Assembly (NCBI GenBank): GCA_013397115.1
Contig: VWZW01002470.1
Span: 982,729-1,046,728, forward strand
DNA length: 64,000 nucleotides
Source of the DNA: Edolisoma coerulescens
Taxonomy: Eukaryota; Chordata; Aves; Passeriformes; Campephagidae
Reading direction: 5' to 3'
Position numbers and translations under genes: made by a program. The notes beneath the pieces are model-generated. The model was given only the letters and a program-made list of their open reading frames with translations. It made no database searches and was not told the DNA's origin. The number at the start of each line of letters is the position of its first letter. Position 1 is the stretch's first letter. This document shows positions 30,501 to 41,000 of the stretch, in pieces.

Positions 30501-31112
30501 GCTGCTTTGGTGCCTTTCATCACTATTGTCAGGAACCCATGGCAGAGAGGGAAGGCTGCTCTTCTTTGGAGGGAACCAGAGAGCACAGTTACATCCAACC
30601 GTGGCCCGAGCCATTCCTACTGGGACTATAGTTACTCTGTGGGTGTTCTCAAGGATCGGGTTCGACAGTGAACCAGAATGGACATTCCTAGCATTCTTCC
30701 CGTTTTGCCACCCAGCCTGCTTCAGAAAAAAGTCCTGATGTAGGTGTTTGTATCCTGTCTCTTTCTTCCCTCACTGTATTTGTCTTTCAAGCCTGGCAGC
30801 AGTGGAAGGAAACTTAGCACGTGATGCTGACACTCTGCCATGTCTGTGGGACGGCAGATTCCTAAAGAACTCAAATCTAGCTAAGAGAATAGCTAGGAAA
30901 ACAGAAGGCAGAGGACTCATAAAAGCATGGAGAGGCTTGAATCCCAGTGGATTTGAGGAAGGATACCAGCTTTTATCCAGAAGCAGGGCTGCTCACATCA
31001 GGAAGGCTGTCTGGGCTCCTGCCCCCACTGTCCACACAGTCCCTCCCTTATGACCTCCTACCTGTTTCAGGACTGGGCCTGGGATTTTGTGTTTTATAAC
31101 AAATAGATCATT
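21520..31112. other. Intergenic, no gene recognised
   Basis: No supportable gene. There are T runs near 23460 and 25921-25935. An AT-rich block near 29.33-29.54 kb contains ATTTATGAATGG and TTGATTATCC and could be regulatory. ORFs at 29.6-30.2 kb overlap in several frames and show no family. Confidence 0.6.
25371..25400 (+). repeat. Imperfect TTA/TTG trinucleotide repeat
   Basis: TTACTATTGC is followed by TATTATTATTGTTATTATTT, an imperfect (TTA)n microsatellite. Confidence 0.75.
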
Positions 31113-31130
31113 AAAAAAAAAAAAAAAAAA
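31113..31130 (+). repeat. A18 tract
   Basis: Eighteen uninterrupted A follow ATAACAAATAGATCATT. It could be a simple repeat or the tail of an old retroposed sequence. I cannot identify a source gene or a target-site duplication. Confidence 0.8.
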
Positions 31131-31917
31131 GTTGGAGAAGCTCTGAGAAATGTGTGCTTCAAAAAGCCCTCTAATTGGTGTTGTCAGGATTGCACCTCTG
31201 CCTGAGAGTGACTCCTAAAAGATACAGTCCTGCTAGAATATTCCCTAGTTTTCTGCTACCTGACTCCCTACTCCTTATTTACAGTTGTTTTACACTCAAA
31301 TTCACAGCTAGGCAGGGTTTTTCCTTCGGAGTTAGTGCTGGTAGTGGAGGCCACTGTCCCCCAGGCTGCGCCTTCACACACTGCTGCCCTTGTACCACTG
31401 TGCTTGCACCTGTTTGTCTCTATTCAGCTGCTTCAGAAAACTCCCCTCCAGACTTTTCCTTCCTCCTTGTTCCACCGTACACACAAGGGCCCAGTTTCCC
31501 TTTTCCCAAGCCAAGACACAGGAATGTACCAGCCCCTAGTGATTCCTTCCAGCAAATTAAGAAGTGCTGAACTAAGGAGGGTTTCAGTAAAGCAACATGG
31601 CCTCAACTGAAAAATTTGTTGTTTTTCTCCTTTGGCAGGGCACTGTGCAATATTTACATCCTGTTTCACCAGGCCTAATTCTACCACACCATATATACAC
31701 CTATGTCTGCACACTGTATCCTTCACTGAGTGTCCATTCAGGCTGATTTTCACCGGCCGAGAGCAGGATATTGTGACTCCAGGAGGATTCTGACCAAAGT
31801 CTGAGTCATTTCCATCACAACCATCAGGACAGGAGCATTTCTTACCACCTGCCTGCCCTGTGCTTTACACAAGAGAGCTCCAACTTGGGTGAGCAACCCA
31901 ATACTAACTTTAAACAG

Positions 31918-32000
31918 ATTAATAATCATAACCATGACAACAATAATACGACACATGTGCTGCAGAACAATAACAACTGTAATAACAATATCAACATTAG
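31918..32000 (+). repeat. AAT/AAC-rich low-complexity tract
   Basis: Over about 80 bp the plus strand is dominated by AATAAT, ACAACAAT and AATAACAAT units, a degraded trinucleotide repeat. Confidence 0.75.
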
Positions 32001-32573
32001 ATGTGTGCACACATGCCCTGCAGAACCAGCAGCAGTTCTGCCAGTCACAAGTGAAGTCAACATCCCTGCCAGTGCTGGAGGATGCTCAGGAGTGCTTAGT
32101 GTCCTCAGCTGTTTCGAGCTCAGCAACTCCTAAACCATAACAACCACTTCTGAGCTGAACACATACTGTACTGAAATCTACCTTTAGAAACATACATTAT
32201 TTAGGTCCAGGAAAGACTGAATTGCAGTTTTCTCAAAACAAGAATCAGAAAAAACAGTCTCCCCTCGACTGCTCCCCAAGCTAAAAAGGGCTTTTTAGGA
32301 TGAAAGGACAGTGCACTCACCCCTGCCCAGTGTCTGTCCTGCTCCTTTTTTCTCCAAGGAGGAAAGCAGCTCTGAAGACACTCCTTCCCCTTGCACACAT
32401 GGTCTTGAGCCAGTTCAGGAGAGGGGCAGGGGAACTGGGCTGCAGGGGAACTGCTGGGCTGAATGCCTGACTTCACAGTGTTAACTGGCCAGAGAATCCT
32501 ATTACGTGATAGGTAGCGAGCCAGGGACTAATTTATGGAAATTTTGACCTTCAGTCCCCTTTGACATTTTCAG

Positions 32574-32666
32574 ATCAGCCGTAGCCTGTGTGAGACATGA
32601 GAGCCCTTACAGTAAGGGGCTCTAAATCAGCCTGTGCAGCTGCTGGAGCCGACGAGCGGGTCAGAG
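32574..32666 (+). other. Candidate upstream non-coding exon
   Basis: A pyrimidine-rich stretch ending in CATTTTCAG (AG at 32572-32573) is followed 93 bp later by an excellent donor, CAGAG|GTAAGA at 32667. The segment contains an ATG at 32597 whose frame stays open to the donor but would not be in phase with RFLNA exon 2. It could be a 5' untranslated exon of RFLNA or of a lncRNA, or a chance pairing of splice-like sites. Confidence 0.2.
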
Positions 32667-33737
32667 GTAAGAATTCACTGAGGTTCGTGTGTGGGCTGCT
32701 CGGTGCCTGTTTGACATTTACAAATCAGTGACATTCCTCTGCACAGCTCAGTGCATACAAATCGCTTCAGTCACTCTGAGGAGGGCCCCTCATTTCAGTC
32801 AAAGGTGGATTTGGGCATCCTTAGCCTTTCCTTTTGACTTCAGCAAGAATATATCTAAACAAATCCAGCTTTACCACCCTACAGTGGGACCTGCTCCCTC
32901 AGGAGGATGCAGTGGGGGCACTTTTAGGTTCAACCCAATCTCCAAGGACTTTGCGTCATCTCCATGGTTTGGGTGTGAAGCTTTTATCACTAGTACAGTA
33001 TAAGACTCCTCACATTTTCATTAGTTGCCACAACAAACATTGTGTTTGTCCATTTTGTAGCACAAACAGACACAGTCTCATTCCACTGGGTGCTGGGCCG
33101 GTAACTCGGACCAGGAGAAGGCCAGTTGGATTTCAGCAGTTTCCCATGGAAACCTATTTGCCATGAATAAAGCTCCACTGGGCAGAGCCATATGAGTGGG
33201 CTTGCCCCAGATTTCTCACAGTCTAGACTCTATGTAGAGAGAACACATGATGAGAAAAACACAACCAGGGCTGTGGACAAGGTAACATTAAGCTCAGCCA
33301 GTTATTGTGCAACAAATGACCATATTGGCCTCAGCCAGCCTGACCTGTTTAACCGCTGCTGCTTCTCTGAACCGTGAGGGTTAACGTGGACTCTCTGTTC
33401 CCCTTCGTGCTGGCAATGCCTCTGGCACTTGCTGCTTCTCCTGGCTAGAGGCTGTACTTCGATTTGGGATGCCCTTCCATGGTGGCCTTAACCACCTGAT
33501 GGCTGGGATAGGGAGGCCGACTCCTTGGATGTGGACCAGAGGCTGTGGAGCCAAAGAAAGAGGCGTGAGGGAGCAGGAGGCGTGAGGGCTGCCATGAGGG
33601 GATATGGTGGGTTTGTGCACCTCGGTAGCCAAGACTGCCACGGTGACCTGCTGCCTTGGTGAAGCCGCCCTTTGCCACCTCAAAGTGAAGACGGCTCTTG
33701 AAAGAGTCTCTTCCCTCACGCCCACAACACTGAGGGG

Positions 33738-34050
33738 AAAGGCTACTTTGGGGATGTGGGGGTGAAAGAAGGATGAAAATCAGAACTGAGGGGGAAATCG
33801 GCTATGAGTGAGGGAAAACTTGGGACAGCAGTGAGGGAATGAGCGGAGGGAAGCTGTGGTCCTGTGATGGCGTGGTGTATGTGGCAAGGCTCCTTTCCCT
33901 GCCTTGGAGTGTGCAGAGATCGAAGAGGGACAAAAATCAGAACGGACGGGAAAACGGGACATAACTGAGAGAAAACTCGGACAGCAGTGAGGGAATGAGC
34001 AGAGGGCAGCCACAGCCCAAGAGTAGGTGTGTGGGGAGACCCCTCTCCCG
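33738..34050 (+). repeat. Two-copy tandem duplication, about 156-bp unit, upstream of RFLNA
   Basis: Two copies of the same segment lie side by side. The best anchor is a 22-bp exact match starting GGACAGCAGTGAGGG at 33823-33844 and again at 33979-34000, a period of 156 bp. Similarity also covers the AAAATCAGAAC blocks (near 33776 and 33933), the AAGGCT blocks near 33740 and 33886, and more weakly the G/T-rich tail of each copy. The copies differ at many positions and by small indels, so the duplication is not very recent. The second copy runs into the CpG island. Confidence 0.8.
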
Positions 34051-35020
34051 CCGGCCCTGCGCGGGGGCTGCCCCGTCCCCTCAGGACGGAGAGGGCGGGC
34101 GGGCGGCGCCGAACGCGCTCCGTGCCTGGGAAGCGCCCGAGAACGTGCGGCCGGGACGGAGCTGGGGGGCCGGGGGAAGGGGAGGGCGCTCCCCGGCTCC
34201 CTCCCACCCTCTCCGGATAAATGAGCCGCCGGGAGGCGGCGGGCGGCGCAGCCTGTGGACGAGCGCGGCGCATCCCTGTCCCGTCCCCCGCCGCGCCCAG
34301 CGCTCCCTGCCGGCGGGGCCGCCCCGGGCGCTGCCGCGCGTACTCGGCCTCGTCCCCGCGGGGCTGGGCGGGGGGATCGGGCTTCGCTTCCCTTCCCCGG
34401 GAACGCCTGAGGGCGGGGGCGGCCAGGCGGGCAGGGCCAGGGCCGGTGGAGGGGAGGCGGCCGGGACACCCCGGTCTGGCTGATGCTGGCGCTGCCCCGC
34501 GCAGCACCGGGCTGCGGCAGGCTGGTAGCGGCGGTCGGGACTCAGGAGGGGCCCCCCGGGCTCCCTTCCCCTTCCCTCCCTCCGCGGCGGGCGGCGCTGG
34601 AGGATTTTCTCCCGCCGCGGCCCCCTCGCTGTCCCCCAGACATGGTAGGTCACCTCCAGCTGCAAGGGATGGACGAGAGCCTGAAGGAGAAGAGCCGGGA
34701 AGGCTTGCTGGACAGCCCGGACTCGGGGCTGCCCCCCAGCCCCAGTCCCCCCTTCTACTCCCTGTCGCCCGGTGAGGGCCGAGCAGGGGGCAGCGGCGGT
34801 GCGGACCCCCCGGCGCCGGGCCACCGGCGAGAGGCCAAGGACGGCAAAGTGGTAAGAGCCAAACCCGGGCACCGGGCTCTGTCCCCTCCGGGCCCCGCGG
34901 GGGAAAGGCTGGCCGAGCCCCGGAGCGGGGGGCAGGCAGGAGGGCGCCTGTGACCGCTGCCTGGGCACCCCTGGGCTGAGTTCCCCCCGCAGTGCCCCTC
35001 CGCCGGCCGAGGGCACTCCG
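33990..35020 (+). promoter_or_regulatory. RFLNA: CpG island with RFLNA promoter and 5' UTR
   Basis: CpG dinucleotides and G/C runs are dense across this kilobase and drop on both sides. GC-box-like repeats (GGGCGGGCGGGCGG) sit near 34093. A weak TATA-like GGATAAAT lies near 34213 and would place a start near 34240, giving a 5' UTR of roughly 400 nt; this is inference, and a dispersed CpG-island start is equally likely. An ATG at 34221 opens a reading frame out of phase with RFLNA that overlaps its start, so it would act as an upstream ORF if transcription begins before it. The long ORFs on both strands here follow from GC content. Confidence 0.75.
34642..34851 (+). CDS. RFLNA: RFLNA coding exon 1
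   Basis: This exon encodes residues 1-70, from MVGHL to the KDGKV end, inside the CpG island. The donor is GTAAGA at 34852 and the exon is 210 nt, so it ends on a codon boundary, which is what exon 2 needs. An earlier GTGAGG donor at 34772 would leave 130 nt and break the frame. The exon carries the DSG motif and the divergent Gly/Pro/Ala linker, the least conserved part of refilins. The frame is also open upstream to an ATG at 34483, but that codon has a weak context (C at -3) and the family starts at MVG. Confidence 0.93.
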
Positions 35021-38000
35021 GGCTGCCTGTGGCGGCTGCAGTCCGGTTTTGGCAGCGCCGCTGCTGTGCCAGGCAGGGCTTGGCCCAGTGCCGGGCAGGA
35101 GTTTTGGATACACGCACAGAGTGTTGGCAGTTTGGCTGGGTGAACTCTAATAACGGTGTGGGAGTGAAACCCAAGTCTGAACCAGGCTCCCCTGCCCACC
35201 TTCGGAAGAGAAAAGTGTAATTGCTTCTCAGTGACACTGCTCTGCCGGGGAGGTACAGGTTGGAGCTGCATCCATCCGGACCGAGGCAGGGGCGTCTGGC
35301 TCGCAGCCGTCATTACGCCCTGGCATCCCACATCGGGCTTGTGAGGAGCGTGGAGCCACGTTTGCTGGAGCCCTGGCTGAAAGAAAGACAAAAGTTCCCG
35401 TTAGCTGGGGCAGGGGAGGGATGTGTGTCCGGGGAGCTGGTGCGGGACAGGGTCTGGGAAAGGCGGTGTGCCGCTGCCCTTCGCTGGAGCGGGGCTTTGT
35501 GGCATGAGCCTGCGTGAAAGATTTGTCCGCTGGCGGCCGAGCGGAGCCAGGGGTAGTGGTTTGTAAGCTCAGACAGCTGGCAGAGCACTGCAGCTCTCGG
35601 TCGGCCTGATGCAGTGCCAGTGAAGCGGTTGAATGTGGAGTGGGATTTGGGTAGATTTATTATGACTATAATTCTGCTTTATTTGTTTATTTCTATCCCT
35701 GAGCTATAAAACCTGTTTTTAAAACACAACATTCAGAGCATAAGCGGTGGTGGTGGTGGAGGTTTTTAAAGGATGATGAAAGTTCTTCCCCAGGGCTCTT
35801 GAAAATTTTTTTAAACATGTATAAAAGATGTTTGTAGGTGTATTCAACACAGTTAATTGGCTTCTATATGGAACAAAAACTGCAGCACAAATTTTTCCAT
35901 GAGAAAAATTTATCTACCTGTGGTTTAGTGACAATTCAAAGACTTCTTTCCCATAGAGACATTTTGCAACGACTCCTCACACCCTCGTGCACTTTCTCAA
36001 GTTCTAAGGCTGTCTGAGCATATTATTGAAAAACTGCCTTTTACTCCTGAACATGCCAAAACCTTCCCCATGAACAATGACTCCTCACAGTGGAGAGGGT
36101 GTGAGGTGTTATTATGAAAGTCAAATCTCAAACCTGCTAACGCCACGGTTGCAAATATGGAGCCTTACCTGCAGATGCCTGGGCGTGTGTGCCATCTCGA
36201 TGGGAGTGTTTATGTACAAAGTTACCCACACACCTCTGATTTGGCAGGATCAGGCTGTTGCTATGTGTCTGTAAAATAAAATGGGGGAGGAAGGTGAGTG
36301 AAGGCTGCTGGACCAAAAAACAGCAGGGGTGGAGGTGTCTGCAAAACTCTGTAATGGGAATGTGACAGTCTCCATTCCAGTAATATGACAGTTGGCCACC
36401 ACTCCACCCAATAAAGCCCTTAGACAGATATTGAAGAAGAAAGGACATGAGAAAATTTATTTCAGTTCATGGGCTGTTAGGATTGAGAGTTTTAGTGCTT
36501 GACTCCTACGGGGGAAAAAGTTATTCCTGTGATGTGTGTAAGGTAAAATGAAGTTTTCCCATTATTTTGATCATTAATGAACATTTTAGACACTTCAGAA
36601 AAGCTCACACTGTAGATGTTTCCAAATTTTGTGTCACATTGCAAGGGTAGCCCTGGGCTCCTGCTTGGAATATGGGTTCCATACGTTGGGAGTATTTCCA
36701 TGCTCTTAGCAGGTACAGAAGGTTGCAGGGGTCCAAATGCTGAAACCAGTTGGACTGTATTATTTGGAGTGGTGCTGGGCTCTGCTCTTTAACCCTGTTT
36801 GGTCCACTGCAAAATAATGAAATAAATAGGAATTTTCACTCTATTTGACTGCAGAGAGTTTCACTTCCTCTCATTTCCACTGTGCAAATGCTGTACTTGC
36901 AGCTGTTATTAAAGCAGGAAAAATATGGAGAGGATTGCTTGCTTCATACTTCTAAATTGCAGTGTCTAATTAGCTTTAATTTTGCCGTTTAACAAGGGCT
37001 TGCAGATCTATGAGCAGTTATGCAACCCATGAATGTGCTTCTGTTTAAGTCTACTCCTCTGCTGTTCATCAGAGCATGCAGAATTGGCAAATCAATAATT
37101 GCAGCTATTTGCACACCAAGAAATGCTTTTTTTAATCGCCTGTTATATTAGTGTTTGTTTTGCTTATAAACGTGACAGAGACAGGAACACAGCCTGCACT
37201 CTTTGTGTTGGAATACTATAAAACCATATATAAGCTCAGTCACCAACAGCCAAAGTTCTAGTATGTACAGTTACAATAAATTGCTGTCAGGTGAAGGAAA
37301 CAACATTCCAGATCTGAGTGAAGTATTTCATACTATTCTTTGCTGCAGAACCATCAAACCACCAGTCTGAACCCAGTTGCGTTCTTCTGCAGTCAGCTAT
37401 TTTGCTCCAACCTCACAAATATGTTACAGAATTTTTCTGCTTTAGGACAGCCCTTTTCATGCAGACTAAAAGGAGATTGCATGCCCTTATCGAAGACTTT
37501 CTTGTGTGTAAAATCTGTGCTCTCTCTGCTCTGTGTTATTAACTGTGACTCTGAAAAAGTAAACTCTCTGCTCTTTAATAAGCACAACTTTGTTTCAAAG
37601 ACAATGCACCATTTATTCACATTTAAGCAGCCAATTTGGGAACAGCTTTGGGATCCAAGAAAATATGAAAGGCAATTTAGGGCCAGAGTCATAAATACCA
37701 CAAGTTCAACACCATTTAGGGACTTTTTTTTTTCCGCATTTTACTTGTAGTGCAGGAGAAATTGGCTTTTATTTCTTCAAATAAAGTCCATGTAGGGAAT
37801 TTGTCAAGTGTTTTGTGCTTAAGTGCAAATATCCTAAGGAAAATAGAAGGTGACTTTTACCTAGTTCTGCCTTTTAAATCTGAAACATTATTAAATTGAT
37901 TCTTATGACTTGGGTTACTGAATTCTCTAGGCTGTGCCTGTAAAGCTGGGCCAAAAGGAGCAGAAGTACAACAAAATAAATCCCTAATAATATGCACAAA

Positions 38001-41000
38001 GAAGCAGTTGCTGAAAGCATAGGGAATGAAATGACATCAAAGTACCCATATCTGCTTAGAGTTTTCCCTGTTTTTCTTGCCCAGGGATATAGATTTAGGC
38101 TAGAAGAACTGCTTTTGGACTGTGCTGAAATAAGTGCTTTGCATTCATCGCACAACTCCTAATGGATATCAGGGGACGCCAGGATCACATTCATCTGCAG
38201 AACTATCAATCCTACCTTCTTGAAGCAGCAGATTTTGTGTTCCCTCCCAACAGTGAAAGGAACTTTTGCCACTGCACTGAGTTCCTTTTTCTTTGAAAGA
38301 CTTAAGTATTTGCGCACTCAGCCTACCTCAGTGAGCACTGACTTCTGTGGGAGTGTATCCCAGTGAATCAGCTGTAGGGATGTAGGGAATTTTTACTTAC
38401 ATTCAGGAGCAAGAATGGTTCAGAGTCACTCTTGTGTGGTGGGAGGAGATTCCAGCTTCATCTCAAGTATGGAAAAGGAGACCTTGCCCCTTGGCACAGT
38501 CTTCACAGACAACAAGTGTGTGCCAACCCTGTTGGATTAGTGGCTCATGATAAAAAAACTGAAAAAACCCAGAACATCTCTTCCTGACATGCAGCATTTT
38601 GAAGACCCCTTCCATCACAGAACTAGCATCTCATCCTACACTGAACGTGCTCCAGGAATGGGACAATATCTTGTAGGGACTGGGTGGGGAACGTGGCCAT
38701 CAAAGGCTTTCCATATGTAACTTCCAGACCTGCCAACACCTGCAGTGAAAGCACACGTGAGAGGGAGGCCCAGCACCCCGACCTGAGCCAGCCTACAGCC
38801 CACACACGAGGCAGGGGATGTGACTCTCCAAGGCCGTGTGGGTCCCAGTAGCTCTGGGAAAGCCCCAGGCTGGTGCGGGGAGCGAGGCACCCATCTGGCA
38901 CCACAGCAGGGTTTGCCTCAGGGCTTGTTGGCAGCCTGGCATCCTGACCCACTTCTGAGCCACTCCCACGGGGCTGGATCCTGGAGGAATTCCCCCAGCA
39001 GGGGTTGGTGGTGGCTTCAGTTCCACCCTGTGTCCTCTCCTGGCAAAGGCTAATTCCACCCGGCTGTTCCCTGTCCCTCAGCCCCATCCGGTTCTGGATA
39101 TGCACTCTCTCCTCTTCCTCCTTGGTGAAGAGCAGGGAATGGCTCTGGGCCTCACTTGATGTGCCTCACCTGATCTGACAGATGTCCCTTCTGGGCAGAT
39201 CAGGGAAACAGGCATCAGGATCTCATCATGTGCTCTGAAAAGCGTGGCTCCAATGAAAGACATTGAGGGTGATGTCTTCTAGCTGTTGAATTTCCGTTGT
39301 GTCCCTGCGTAACCCTGTGGACAATAAGCAAAGCAGCACACATTTCCCACTTGAAATAAAAGAGGGAGATAAGCAGGAAGGATGTAATTCTTTGAAATAA
39401 TAAAGCCCTGCTTTCTACCTGAGGTTTGCATTTACTGTTATCACCTCCCAATATAATCTCATCCGGCTCTAGTATAAATTACTTGTAATGTGCAATACGT
39501 GCAGATATTGGGAAAATAAATGGTCTGTTAAACAAATATTGCTTATCTTCTAGAGCGGAGAATGTAGATGTGTGTCAAATAACTCAGCCAGATCTTTCAT
39601 TATAGCTGTAAATAACAGCTGAGTAAAGTGACATTTTCATGGACCTGACATGTTACCATAGTGGGAAAACGTGGTGAGAGATTTGCTTATGCCCTAGCTA
39701 AGTTAGGAGCTGGGAATTTGGGAAGCTGTATCCTGTTTGTAGCCCTGACACTTGGAAAGCTGTTTCCCCTTACAGTCCCTAGAGATCTAATGCCACATCT
39801 TAGTGCCTTCCATATAATGACCATAGCAGAAGGAGTCGGTCAGTTCTGGTTCTTTGTGCTCCCTGGGGAAAGGTTTTGGGGGTTTGTTTATTTCAAGTCA
39901 CGTTAATTTCCTTTCCTTTTTCTTGCTTTGCTGCCTGGAATTTGGCAGCTAAAGAACAGTCAATGCTGTCGTTGAGCTGTAGATTGAATTCCGTTCAGCA
40001 ACCAATTTTATCTGTGTTTATCTATCTGCTACTTGCAAAAAGCAGAGTTTAGCTACCCAGGCCGTTACATGCCTGAAAGGCATCAGAGTTAAGGCAGAGG
40101 GAAAAATGCAGCCAAACAAGAAAGTTCTTCAACTTTTTAATAATACTGTAACTCTTTGCTGGTTGAAACAAATTATGTACTGGAAAAGAAATAAAAATAA
40201 TAGCACATTTACTGCTTAATATTCACCTTGGATCTATTTTGTAAACATTGGAGTCACTTTTTTGATCTCTCCAGTATCATTCATTTTGTCTTCTCAACCT
40301 TCCTTGCCTACCAGACTCCTTCTGTCCTTGCATAAAGATGACAGGGTTGTGGTGGCTTTTGCAGAGCTGCATCTGGTAAGTACCAGCACAGCTCCATTAC
40401 TGGGGACAAGTGAATCAGGTCCCCTCTGCAGCGTTCCAGCACAGCAACCCTTGGATAGACAGACCTCGACTATGGATCACTTGTGGACAGCCTGGTCTGA
40501 AGTGATGTGGGCTTCTCCTCACCATCAGTGACCCCCAGGAGTGTGCAGCAGGCTCTGCTCCCTGCCAGCCTATCCATAGTGCAGGATAATACAGGAACCT
40601 ACCTTATTTGTGGAGTGTCTGGAGATCACCAAGTGATTCCTGGAAATGAGCCAGGGATCATGATTTTCTCAAGGGAGCTCAGGATTCCAGTGCTCCTCTT
40701 CTTTCAACCATTCCTGTGCAGAAGGAAAAAGAATGGAGTCAGTATTTTTTTGACAGGCAGAACATTTTTGTTTTGTTTTTTCCCTTAAAGCAGATTGGAA
40801 GGAGTTAGTGTCACACTCTTGCCAAGAAGCCAGCTTTTGACATGTGCCAAGCATATAGCATTTCAGCCCCAAAGACAAATCTTTTGGAAAGCTCATATCC
40901 CCTGTTCCTTGCTTCCCAGCTCCAGGTGACTTGCAGGAGCCGACATTTCAGAACATCACTGGAGGGAAAACAAAATGTCACCTGAAGTGCCTTTCAGTGG

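Larger units (their letters stand above)
31131..33737. other. Upstream flank of RFLNA
   Basis: No coding region recognised. It holds an AAT/AAC-rich tract at 31918-32000, the candidate exon at 32574-32666, and an AGGCGTGAGGG element repeated at 33561 and 33578 as composition shifts toward the CpG island. Confidence 0.6.

Noticed and set aside
1..33700. An upstream zinc-finger gene such as ZNF664, expected by human synteny
   Set aside because: No C2H2 linker or repeated Cys/His pattern is visible; in human this neighbour is also far from RFLNA.
34772..34773. Earlier GT donor (GTGAGG) inside RFLNA exon 1
   Set aside because: It would leave 130 coding nt, out of phase with exon 2. The donor at 34852 keeps the frame and gives the expected protein length.
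33743..35391. Long minus-strand ORFs of 456 and 436 codons across the RFLNA CpG island
   Set aside because: Stop codons are rare in GC-rich DNA. The frames are Pro/Arg/Gly/Ala-rich, match no family, and overlap both the tandem duplication and the true exon on the other strand.
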